A stretch of DNA of 11,340 nucleotides, from positions 1-11,340 of the forward strand of contig JBNKYL010000126.1 of NCBI GenBank assembly GCA_050300875.1, in the 5' to 3' direction. Shown one piece after another: positions 1-5,775 of the stretch (position 1 is the stretch's first letter; each line of letters opens with the position of its first letter). This DNA is from CBDCFL01 sp050300875 (GTDB lineage: Bacteria > Pseudomonadota > Alphaproteobacteria > Rhodobacterales > Rhodobacteraceae). Under the pieces are notes generated by a model that was given only the letters and a program-made list of their open reading frames with translations, was not told where the DNA came from and searched no databases. The position numbers were made by a program, and so were the translations under genes.

Positions 1-795
1 CGGCACCACGGGCAGCAAGCCAAGGGCAGGGTGAATGCCTGCCTCCTGAAACCCGTACCAGCTCAGCGCGCCAGCAATCAGGTAGGGCCAGAAGCCCAAC
101 TTCTCGCGTACCCACGTCGAACGCGGACGCAACTGATCGCCCGAATCCATCCGGCGCGGCAGAACGTTAAATAACAGGAATACTGCGAGCGACGCGCCGA
201 AAGACAGAAGCAGCCATTCAGGCGCCAGATCGCCAGACGGGTAGAAGATCGCCAGAATGATCAGCCCTGCCGCGTCATCGGCAATCGCCAGCAACAACAG
301 GAACCGCACGGCCGGATGCCCGGCACCGAAAACGATGCGCCCGACAAGGTAAGAAAATGCGATATCGGTCGCCGTTGGAATCGCCCAGCCTCGTGCCACG
401 GCGTCATATGTGTCGGATCCCAGAAACGATGCCAGGCCCAAGTAAACCGCGATAGGGCCCAGCATGCCGCCCGCCGTTGCAATCAGCGGCGTCGCAGCCT
501 TCTTGCCGCGCAAAGCGCCGTTCTTGAGTATCACGGCCTCCCACACTTCCTTGGCGGCAATGGCGAAAAAGAACGCCATAAGCACGTCATTTACCAAGTA
601 GTGCAGGGTCAACGTGCGGTGAACGTGGCCCGCTTCGTCATAATGCGCATGCCCAATGAAGAAGTCGTCTATCAGCACCATCTCGACAAAGTCGTGATAG
701 GAATGCGGGGCAATATTGGCCCAGATCAGCGCGCCTAAGGCGCCCACTATCAAAAGTACCGAATACTGCGTGACGAAATTCCAGACTCTGTACAT
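1..795 (-). CDS. nhaA: Na+/H+ antiporter NhaA, 3' end outside window
   Basis: Inner-membrane antiporter that exports Na+ (or Li+) in exchange for H+, serving pH and sodium homeostasis. My reading of the minus strand gives 265 residues from ATG at 795 to the window edge; the C-terminal part is missing. The family signature is clear: AIPTATDIAFS (about 138-148, with Asp144 equivalent to E. coli Asp133) and LAIADDAAGLIILAIFY (about 169-185), whose Asp173-Asp174 pair matches the ion-binding Asp163-Asp164 of E. coli NhaA. Hydrophobic segments alternate with short loops, and HYLVNDVLMAFFF (65-77) is typical of the second helix region. An odd point is a histidine-rich stretch before it (His49, 51, 57, 59). 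The start follows the permease stop by 76 bp on the same strand, so co-transcription with arsR and the permease is likely. No strong Shine-Dalgarno sequence is seen, only a GGGG about 7-10 bp upstream. Identity is secure; the exact start is less so. Confidence 0.93.
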   Translation of the reverse strand, partial: MYRVWNFVTQYSVLLIVGALGALIWANIAPHSYHDFVEMVLIDDFFIGHAHYDEAGHVHRTLTLHYLVNDVLMAFFFAIAAKEVWEAVILKNGALRGKKAATPLIATAGGMLGPIAVYLGLASFLGSDTYDAVARGWAIPTATDIAFSYLVGRIVFGAGHPAVRFLLLLAIADDAAGLIILAIFYPSGDLAPEWLLLSFGASLAVFLLFNVLPRRMDSGDQLRPRSTWVREKLGFWPYLIAGALSWYGFQEAGIHPALGLLPVVP

Positions 796-871
796 TGCGC
801 GTGCCCCATGCCCTGAGCAGGCGAAATAAAGCCTTTGGCGCCAAGGGGCAACCGATCTGCGGCAAATTTGG

Positions 872-1900
872 TCAGGCAGTCATTTGCCAGGCAATCCCCG
901 CCAACACTGATCCGACCACTGCAATGCCCAGATAGGCGGCAAAAACGCGCGGCTTCACCAGCGCCCAAACCGCCACAGCCGCAGGTATGCAGCTGACGCC
1001 GCCGGCGATGACAAATGACATTGCGGCGCCCTGAGCCATGCCCTGTTGCAGCAGCGCGTCGACCAGCGGCACAGCCGCATATCCATTGAGGTATGCCGGA
1101 GCGCCGACCAGGGCCCCCAACACGATGGGTTGCAGGCCTTCTCCGCCCAGGATGCCCGCGACCAGATTTGCCGGCACATAGCGAAGCATCAGCGCTTCCA
1201 GCATATAGGCCAGCAACAACCACTTACCCAGGAAGACCAGGTTGTCCCAAGCTGATTCCGCAAAAGCGGCCCGGCGTTCCGGCTCATTCCAAAACCGCCA
1301 ATGCGGTTTGCCCGTGAACGGGTTGGTGCCACAGCCGCAGCCCTTCGTGGCTGGGCGCGTGCGTAGTGGATCAGCAAAGACAGGACTGCGCGCAAAGGTT
1401 TTCACCGTCAGCCCACCCAGAATGCCAATCGCCACAGCTGCTGCTGTCTTGGCAATGGCGAACTGGAATCCCAATGTGCCTGCGGTCACCATGAACATGG
1501 CCGGATCCATCAGTGGTGATGAAAGCCAAAACGCCATGACAGCCGACAGCGGCGCACCTACGGCCAGCAGCGCGGCGATAAACGGGATGACCTCGCAGGA
1601 ACAGAAAGGCGACAACCCGCCCAGCAGGGCCGCCAGCAGGATCATCCGCATTTCGCGCCCCTCGAAGGCCCGAGCCAACAGGGCTTCGGCGCCAGTGGCC
1701 TTCAGCCACGCGACGACAGCCACGGCAAACAGGATGAAGGGCGCGGTGCGCATCAACGCGTCGCCAGCAAAACCGAGCATCGGCACGACCTCTGCGCTGT
1801 CCAGCAGCGCCAGAAGCGCCGGAATGGCGACAATCGCCACCCAGGCCCAATCCAGTTTGAACCGCGAACCGGCATGGTCGTGGGCAGGGGTGTCAGTCAT
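872..1900 (-). CDS. UPF0718/ArsP-type permease (putative metal or organoarsenical efflux)
   Basis: Polytopic membrane protein of 342 residues from the UPF0718 (DUF318) permease family, which includes ArsP, a trivalent organoarsenical exporter, and related metal-efflux permeases. Evidence is the family signature PFCSCEVIPF (98-107, Cys100 and Cys102), followed by SSPLMDPAMF (128-136), a cytoplasmic-looking loop with KGCGCGTNPF (Cys188, Cys190), and a second half-repeat GAPAYLNGYAAVPLVDALL with a later GGVSCIPAA. About eight hydrophobic segments can be seen. I chose the ATG at 1900 rather than one 30 bp upstream because it overlaps the arsR stop as ATGACTGA (8 bp), the usual sign of translational coupling, and because the upstream residues lie inside arsR. 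Control by the ArsR repressor upstream suggests an inducible efflux role. The substrate cannot be read from sequence: methylarsenite, arsenite, copper or zinc are possible. NhaA follows on the same strand. Confidence 0.88.
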   Translation of the reverse strand: MTDTPAHDHAGSRFKLDWAWVAIVAIPALLALLDSAEVVPMLGFAGDALMRTAPFILFAVAVVAWLKATGAEALLARAFEGREMRMILLAALLGGLSPFCSCEVIPFIAALLAVGAPLSAVMAFWLSSPLMDPAMFMVTAGTLGFQFAIAKTAAAVAIGILGGLTVKTFARSPVFADPLRTRPATKGCGCGTNPFTGKPHWRFWNEPERRAAFAESAWDNLVFLGKWLLLAYMLEALMLRYVPANLVAGILGGEGLQPIVLGALVGAPAYLNGYAAVPLVDALLQQGMAQGAAMSFVIAGGVSCIPAAVAVWALVKPRVFAAYLGIAVVGSVLAGIAWQMTA

Positions 1901-2234
1901 GTTCGTGTCCTTTGTGCGGATGGCAGGCATCGGCGCAGCATTCGTTCAACAAGTAATCCGACAAAGCCCGCACCCGGCGGTAATCGGCGGCAATGCAGAT
2001 GATCGACCGGCCCTGCTTGGCCTGTTCGACCAGCCCCGCGCCGGTCAAGATTTTCATGTGATGTGTCAGGGTCGAACCGGTCACACCCGATCGTTCGCCA
2101 AGCTCGCCAATTGTCAGCCCGTCCGGTCCGGCGCGCACGATGGCGCGCAACACCGAAAGGCGTTGTTCCGATCCGAGCGCGGCGAAGGCCGCTGCAGCTT
2201 CGACAAGGGCAGGGGTGGATGATTCCATTTTCAT
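1893..2234 (-). CDS. ArsR/SmtB-family metalloregulatory repressor
   Basis: Small winged-helix repressor, 113 residues if started at ATG 2234 (111 if at ATG 2228, two codons later). The core runs from about residue 10 to 90: ALGSEQRLSVLRAI, then the helix-turn-helix LTIGELGERSGVTGSTLTHHMKIL (40-63) and the wing GLVEQAKQGRSIICIA. The ELCVC-type sensor of classical E. coli ArsR is absent from the recognition region. Instead the C-terminus has Cys99-Cys100 and Cys104 followed by His105, 107, 110 and 112, which resembles the C-terminal cysteine arrangement of Acidithiobacillus ferrooxidans ArsR (Cys95, Cys96, Cys102) and points to a thiophilic ligand such as As(III). The gene overlaps the permease by 8 bp and sits behind a palindromic operator, so autoregulation is expected. 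No Shine-Dalgarno sequence precedes either ATG, and the putative -10 is only 9 bp away, so a leaderless mRNA is plausible. Confidence 0.9.
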   Translation of the reverse strand: MKMESSTPALVEAAAAFAALGSEQRLSVLRAIVRAGPDGLTIGELGERSGVTGSTLTHHMKILTGAGLVEQAKQGRSIICIAADYRRVRALSDYLLNECCADACHPHKGHEHD

Positions 2235-2264
2235 ATTTCTACAATTATAGAAATATAGAAATAT
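2233..2264. promoter_or_regulatory. Candidate ArsR operator: 9-bp inverted repeat plus a third half-site
   Basis: Read on the plus strand, ATATTTCTA (2233-2241), spacer CAATTA, TAGAAATAT (2248-2256) is a perfect 9-bp-arm inverted repeat. TAGAAATAT then recurs at 2256-2264, giving a third half-site in direct orientation. The AT-rich block stands out against GC-rich surroundings, overlaps the arsR start codon and covers its putative -10. Dyads of this type over promoters are the normal binding sites of ArsR/SmtB repressors. That this ArsR binds here is inference. Confidence 0.75.
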
Positions 2265-2270
2265 TGGCAA
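2244..2270 (-). promoter_or_regulatory. Putative promoter of the arsR-permease(-nhaA) unit
   Basis: On the minus strand TTGCCA (2265-2270) and TATAAT (2244-2249) resemble sigma-70 -35 and -10 boxes, separated by 15 bp, which is shorter than the preferred 17. The -10 is a perfect consensus match and lies inside the operator dyad. Transcription would start around 2236-2238, so the message would have almost no leader before the ATG at 2234 or 2228. The spacing is suboptimal, so induced expression may be modest. Confidence 0.5.
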
Positions 2271-2323
2271 GTCCTTTGACGCGCCGCCTTGGCAAGCGGC
2301 ACGCGCTGCGCCAGAAAGGCGCC

Positions 2324-2929
2324 ATGACCCTGCCCACTGCCGACATGTTAGACCTTGCTGCCGACCTGCGCGCATGCCGCATTTGCGCCGACCGTTTCGC
2401 CGCTACAAAGACGGGACATGAACCGCGCCCAGTCGCCTGGTTCGGCCCGACCGCCCGTATCCTGATCGCGGGCCAGGCCCCCGGATTGCGCGTCCATGAA
2501 AGCGGCAGGCCGTTTACCGACCCGTCCGGCGACAGGTTGCGCGACTGGATGGGGGTGGATAAACCGACCTTTTATGATCGCAGCCGTATCGCGATCCTGC
2601 CCATGGGGTTCTGTTTTCCGGGTTATGACGCCAAGGGTGCCGACCTGCCGCCGCCGCCCATCTGCGCCAAAACCTGGCGCGCGCGGCTTCTGTCGCAATT
2701 GCCTGACATTCGTCTGACACTTCTGATTGGGGGTTACGCGCAGAAGTGGCACTTGCCGGGGACGGAGGGCGTGCAGGCCACGGTTGCATCCTGGCGTCAG
2801 CACGCGCCCGCCGCGTTCCCCCTGCCGCATCCAAGCTGGCGCAACAACGCATGGCTCAAGCGCAACGCTTGGTTCCTAGATGACGTTCTGCCCGCGCTCC
2901 GATCCCGCGTGGCCGAGGTGCTGGCATGA
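2324..2929 (+). CDS. Uracil-DNA glycosylase superfamily protein, Fe-S type
   Basis: Predicted base-excision repair enzyme of 201 residues that would remove uracil (or a related damaged base) from DNA. Motif I is IAGQAPGLRVHESGRPF (48-64), the GQAPG form of the family-4-like glycosylases, followed by SGDRLRDWMGV (68-78). The C-terminal motif is LPHPSWRNN (167-175) with the active-site HPS. Cys18 and Cys21 form CxxC, and Cys97 and Cys114 are separated by 16 residues; this CxxC...C-x14-17-C layout is that of the [4Fe-4S] ligands in family 4/5 enzymes. The ATG at 2324 has AAAGG about 5 bp upstream and starts the first conserved segment. The reading frame stays open further upstream, but that would run through the arsR promoter and arsR itself. 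The stop overlaps the next ATG as ATGA. The family is clear; the exact substrate is not. Confidence 0.85.
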   Translation: MTLPTADMLDLAADLRACRICADRFAATKTGHEPRPVAWFGPTARILIAGQAPGLRVHESGRPFTDPSGDRLRDWMGVDKPTFYDRSRIAILPMGFCFPGYDAKGADLPPPPICAKTWRARLLSQLPDIRLTLLIGGYAQKWHLPGTEGVQATVASWRQHAPAAFPLPHPSWRNNAWLKRNAWFLDDVLPALRSRVAEVLA

Positions 2930-3687
2930 CCCCGCTCGACCGTGCCCATGCAGCCATGCAATCCGGCGACGATTCTGACCGGTTGTTCTATTTCGAATTG
3001 CTGGCCGATACTGAATTGATCCTGTGGCTGGATGACGAAAGCGATGGGCAAACCGCCAATCCGGTTACGATGACCAGCGAAGGGAAAGACTACGTTCTGG
3101 CGTTCGACCACGAAACGCGACTGGCCGATATGGCAGGCCAAGCGACGGACTATATGACCTTGCCGGGCCGGGCACTGGCGGGAATGTTGGCGGGCCAAGG
3201 CGTCGGGCTGGGGCTGAACCTTGGCAACGACAGCGCCATGTTATTGCCACCCGATGCGCTGGATTGGTTGGTCACGGCCCTGTCAGGGGCGGGCGCGCAA
3301 CCCGCGATCATCGACCGCCCCGCGCAGATTGGCCAACCGGGCGCAACCGCACCACTACTTGCGGCCAGGCTCGGCGCGAAATTGGCACATGCCGGTGACA
3401 CAGCCGGTGATGTTTTCCTGACAGGCGCGGACGCAACGCGCCATTTGCTGTGCTTTGTCGGCGCAAATCCTGAAGCCGAACAGGTGCTGGCCAATACGGT
3501 TGCCGGAGCGATGGCCTTTACCGGCGATATTTTCGGCCCCGTCGATGTGGCGTTCATGGCCGCCGAAGATCCGATGGCCGCCCATGTCCGTACCGTCGGC
3601 CATAGGGTCGCCCTGCCGGAAGCCGAACCGGCCATTTCCCCGGCCGCACCCGGCATGGATCCCGACAAGCCGCCAAGATTGCGCTGA
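2926..3687 (+). CDS. SseB-family protein
   Basis: Soluble protein of 253 residues resembling the SseB N-terminal domain family, which takes its name from the enterobacterial secreted/chaperone protein SseB but in alphaproteobacteria is a widespread protein of unknown function. Supporting features are the opening LDRAHAAMQSGDDSDRLFYF, then LADTELILWLDD, a central block of the type YVLAFDHETRLADMAG (56-71), and a later LLLPPDALDWL segment (about 105-115). No signal peptide, membrane segment or catalytic motif is visible. The last 25 residues are rich in proline and alanine and probably disordered. The ATG overlaps the glycosylase stop by 4 bp (ATGA), so the two are translationally coupled. It ends 4 bp before the convergent ghrA stop with no terminator hairpin in between. 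Family assignment is moderately sure; a secretion role should not be assumed. Confidence 0.75.
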   Translation: MTPLDRAHAAMQSGDDSDRLFYFELLADTELILWLDDESDGQTANPVTMTSEGKDYVLAFDHETRLADMAGQATDYMTLPGRALAGMLAGQGVGLGLNLGNDSAMLLPPDALDWLVTALSGAGAQPAIIDRPAQIGQPGATAPLLAARLGAKLAHAGDTAGDVFLTGADATRHLLCFVGANPEAEQVLANTVAGAMAFTGDIFGPVDVAFMAAEDPMAAHVRTVGHRVALPEAEPAISPAAPGMDPDKPPRLR

Positions 3688-3691
3688 CCCG

Positions 3692-4630
3692 TCAGTATCC
3701 CGCGCTGCGATCGACCTCGGCCTGCAAGGGCTTGCCCGCCAATACCCGTGCGATGTTTTCCGCGACGAATTCGCAGGCCGTATCAATGCGTGTGGCCGAT
3801 GCGATATGAGGTGTAACAGTCACATTCGGATGCGCCCAAAACGGGTGGTCCGGTGGCAGTGGTTCGGTCCGAAAGACATCCAACGTCGCATGGGCGATCT
3901 GTCCTTTGTCCAGTGCCATCAGCAGCGCCGTGTCGTCGATCAGCGGCCCCCGACCTGGGTTGATGACCACACTTCCCTTTGGCATGCACGCCAACGTTTC
4001 CGCATTCAGAATGTTTTCGGTGTCGGAGGTATGCGGCAAAAGCAGCACCAGGATTTCCGCCCGGGACAAAACATTGCGCAATCCATCCGCACCGTGGTGA
4101 CAGTCAATTCCGGCAATCGTTTTGGGATGGCGCGCCCAGCCCGCCACGCGGAAATTCAGCGCGGCCAACGCTTGTCCGCACGCCATTCCCAGGGCGCCCA
4201 GACCCAGGATCGCAACCGTTCGGTCCCGCGCCAACGGGCCACGCACGCCTTCGCGCCATGTCCCATCCTGGCCCAACACGTCGATATCCGTGCAAAGGTG
4301 GTGGCGCAGGACATGGGCCGTGACCCATTCCACCATGCCTTCGCGCAACCCTGCATCGGCCATACGGGCCAGCGGTTGCGTCAGGCTCGGGTTCGTCACG
4401 ATCTGATCGACACCGGCCCACAGGCTCAACACCGCCCGCGCGCGCGGGAACCTCGAAAAATTCGTCTGACCACCGTCGACCGGCGCATAGACGATGAAAT
4501 CGACCACATCCGGCGCCACATCGCGGCTCACATGTGCGTCTAGCCGGCGCGCCTCCAGCGCTTTGGGCAATTCGCGTTCATAGTCCGCCCAATCCCGGTC
4601 ATCGGCCAGATACAGGATATTCAACGTCAT
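3692..4630 (-). CDS. ghrA: Glyoxylate/hydroxypyruvate reductase A (D-2-hydroxyacid dehydrogenase)
   Basis: Cytosolic NAD(P)H-dependent reductase of 312 residues, expected to convert glyoxylate to glycolate and hydroxypyruvate to D-glycerate. The Rossmann motif GLGALG is at 143-148, and the catalytic triad of the D-2-hydroxyacid dehydrogenase family is complete: Arg227 in INPGRGPLIDD, Glu256 in RTEPLP and His275 in TPHIAS. The N-terminal half (FIVYAPVDGG, then LSLWAGVDQI) and HPFWAHPNVTVTPHIAS fit the GhrA subgroup, and the length is that of E. coli GhrA. The ATG at 4630 overlaps the rodA stop as ATGA, so the gene is the last and translationally coupled cistron of the cell-shape operon. A metabolic enzyme in that place is unexpected; it could simply share the transcript. 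It meets the plus-strand SseB-like gene tail to tail 4 bp away. Another 2-ketoacid substrate is possible. Confidence 0.9.
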   Translation of the reverse strand: MTLNILYLADDRDWADYERELPKALEARRLDAHVSRDVAPDVVDFIVYAPVDGGQTNFSRFPRARAVLSLWAGVDQIVTNPSLTQPLARMADAGLREGMVEWVTAHVLRHHLCTDIDVLGQDGTWREGVRGPLARDRTVAILGLGALGMACGQALAALNFRVAGWARHPKTIAGIDCHHGADGLRNVLSRAEILVLLLPHTSDTENILNAETLACMPKGSVVINPGRGPLIDDTALLMALDKGQIAHATLDVFRTEPLPPDHPFWAHPNVTVTPHIASATRIDTACEFVAENIARVLAGKPLQAEVDRSAGY

Positions 4631-5775
4631 TTTCGGGCCCTCGGCCTGTGAACATGCGCCGACTGCGCCAATCCAAAGGCGCCCATCAGAACAAGCATGG
4701 CCGAGCCTCCCCAGCTGACCAACGGCAATGGCACGCCGACCACCGGCGCCAGCCCCATAACCATCGACATGTTGACCGCGAAAAACAGGAAAAACGTCAC
4801 AGCGATGCCCAGTGTCAGTAGTGATCCAAACCGATCTTTGTTCGAAACAGCAGAATAGATGCAAAAAATGATGATCAGCGCATATAGCCCCAGCAGGGAC
4901 ATGCCACCCAGGAAACCGAACTCTTCGGCCAGCGTGGTGAATATGAAATCGGTGTGCTTTTCGGGCAGGAAATTCAGCCGGCTCTGCGTGCCCTGCATGA
5001 ACCCACGTCCCGTCCAGCCGCCCGACCCAAGCGCGATCTTGGCCTGTGTAATATGATAGCCTGCGCCCAACGGGTCGTTGGACGGGTCCAGAAACGTGTC
5101 GATCCGGCGGAACTGGTAATCCTTGATCAACTGCCAGCTTGTCCCGCGCGATGCGAACACTGCCCAGATCGTGCCCACGCCCGACGCGATTACAGCCCCG
5201 AAATAGGCCCAGTGGACGCCAGCTAAAAACATCATCGCCCCGCCGCCCAGCACCAGCAGGATCGCGGTGCCAAGATCGGGCTGCACCAACACCATGCCGG
5301 TCGGCACAAGCACCAACATCACGGGCACGATAACCCATAGTGGTCTGGAAACTTTGGAAATATCCAGCCAGTCGTAATATGCCGCCAAGGCCATCACCAC
5401 GGTTACTTTGGCCAACTCCGAAGGCTGCAAACGCATAAACCCCAGGTCGATCCACCGTTGCGCGCCCATGCCGACAACGCCCATCAATTCAACCAGCAAC
5501 AAAAGCCCCAGTGTTCCCAGATAGGCGGGCCCCGCCATACTGCGCCAGAACCAGATCGGAACCATTGCGACGATGAACATGGCCACCAGCCCGACAACGA
5601 AGCGCTGCAATTGTGGCACCATCCAGGGTCGTATCGACCCACCAGCCACGGAATACAGCATCAGGAAGCCGACCGACGCGGTTGCGATCAACAGCAGCGT
5701 CAACGGCCAGTTCATCGCTAGCAACTTGCGCCAACCGGTGGGAACCGTCTGAACCCTGTATTCGAGGAAACTCAT
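4627..5775 (-). CDS. rodA: Rod shape-determining protein RodA (SEDS glycan polymerase)
   Basis: Integral membrane peptidoglycan glycosyltransferase of 382 residues that polymerises lipid II for lateral wall growth, working with PBP2 in the elongasome. The sequence has about ten hydrophobic segments and the SEDS signatures MRLQPSELAKV (114-124), VQPDLGTA (164-171), DPSNDPLGAGYHITQAKIA (230-248) and FLPEKHTDFIFTTLAEE (269-285). Asp276 in HTDF corresponds to the essential extracellular Asp of E. coli RodA. The FtsW alternative is disfavoured by the HTDF block and by its place next to PBP2 and MreBCD. ATG 5775 overlaps the mrdA stop by 4 bp, and the stop overlaps the ghrA start by 4 bp. The start is supported by the normal family length and a cytoplasmic N-terminus ending in TGWRK before the first helix. 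Confidence 0.97.
   Translation of the reverse strand: MSFLEYRVQTVPTGWRKLLAMNWPLTLLLIATASVGFLMLYSVAGGSIRPWMVPQLQRFVVGLVAMFIVAMVPIWFWRSMAGPAYLGTLGLLLLVELMGVVGMGAQRWIDLGFMRLQPSELAKVTVVMALAAYYDWLDISKVSRPLWVIVPVMLVLVPTGMVLVQPDLGTAILLVLGGGAMMFLAGVHWAYFGAVIASGVGTIWAVFASRGTSWQLIKDYQFRRIDTFLDPSNDPLGAGYHITQAKIALGSGGWTGRGFMQGTQSRLNFLPEKHTDFIFTTLAEEFGFLGGMSLLGLYALIIIFCIYSAVSNKDRFGSLLTLGIAVTFFLFFAVNMSMVMGLAPVVGVPLPLVSWGGSAMLVLMGAFGLAQSAHVHRPRARK

Noticed and set aside
841..858. TTGGCGCCAA palindrome between the permease and nhaA as a terminator or operator
   Set aside because: It has no loop, no following U-tract and no second copy; such short GC palindromes are common in GC-rich DNA.
1242..2222. Long plus-strand open frame opposite the permease and arsR
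   Set aside because: It is antisense to two well-recognised genes, rich in Ala/Ser/Arg/Pro in the manner of GC-rich shadow frames, and shows no family motif.
2063..2323. N-terminal extension of the uracil-DNA glycosylase
   Set aside because: It would cross the divergent promoter and arsR; the ATG at 2324 has a ribosome binding site and gives the normal family length.
3685..3697. Bidirectional terminator between the SseB-like gene and ghrA
   Set aside because: Only 4 bp separate the two stops and no hairpin with a U-tract is visible there; termination probably occurs inside the opposing gene or by Rho.
3455..4543. Long plus-strand open frame running through the 3' end of the SseB-like gene and opposite ghrA
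   Set aside because: It overlaps two real genes in other frames and has the His/Arg/Gln-rich composition of a shadow translation.
4631..5455. N-terminal extension of ghrA into the rodA region giving a 587-residue frame
   Set aside because: The extra residues are rodA read out of frame; the GhrA family begins at the ATG at 4630, which overlaps the rodA stop.
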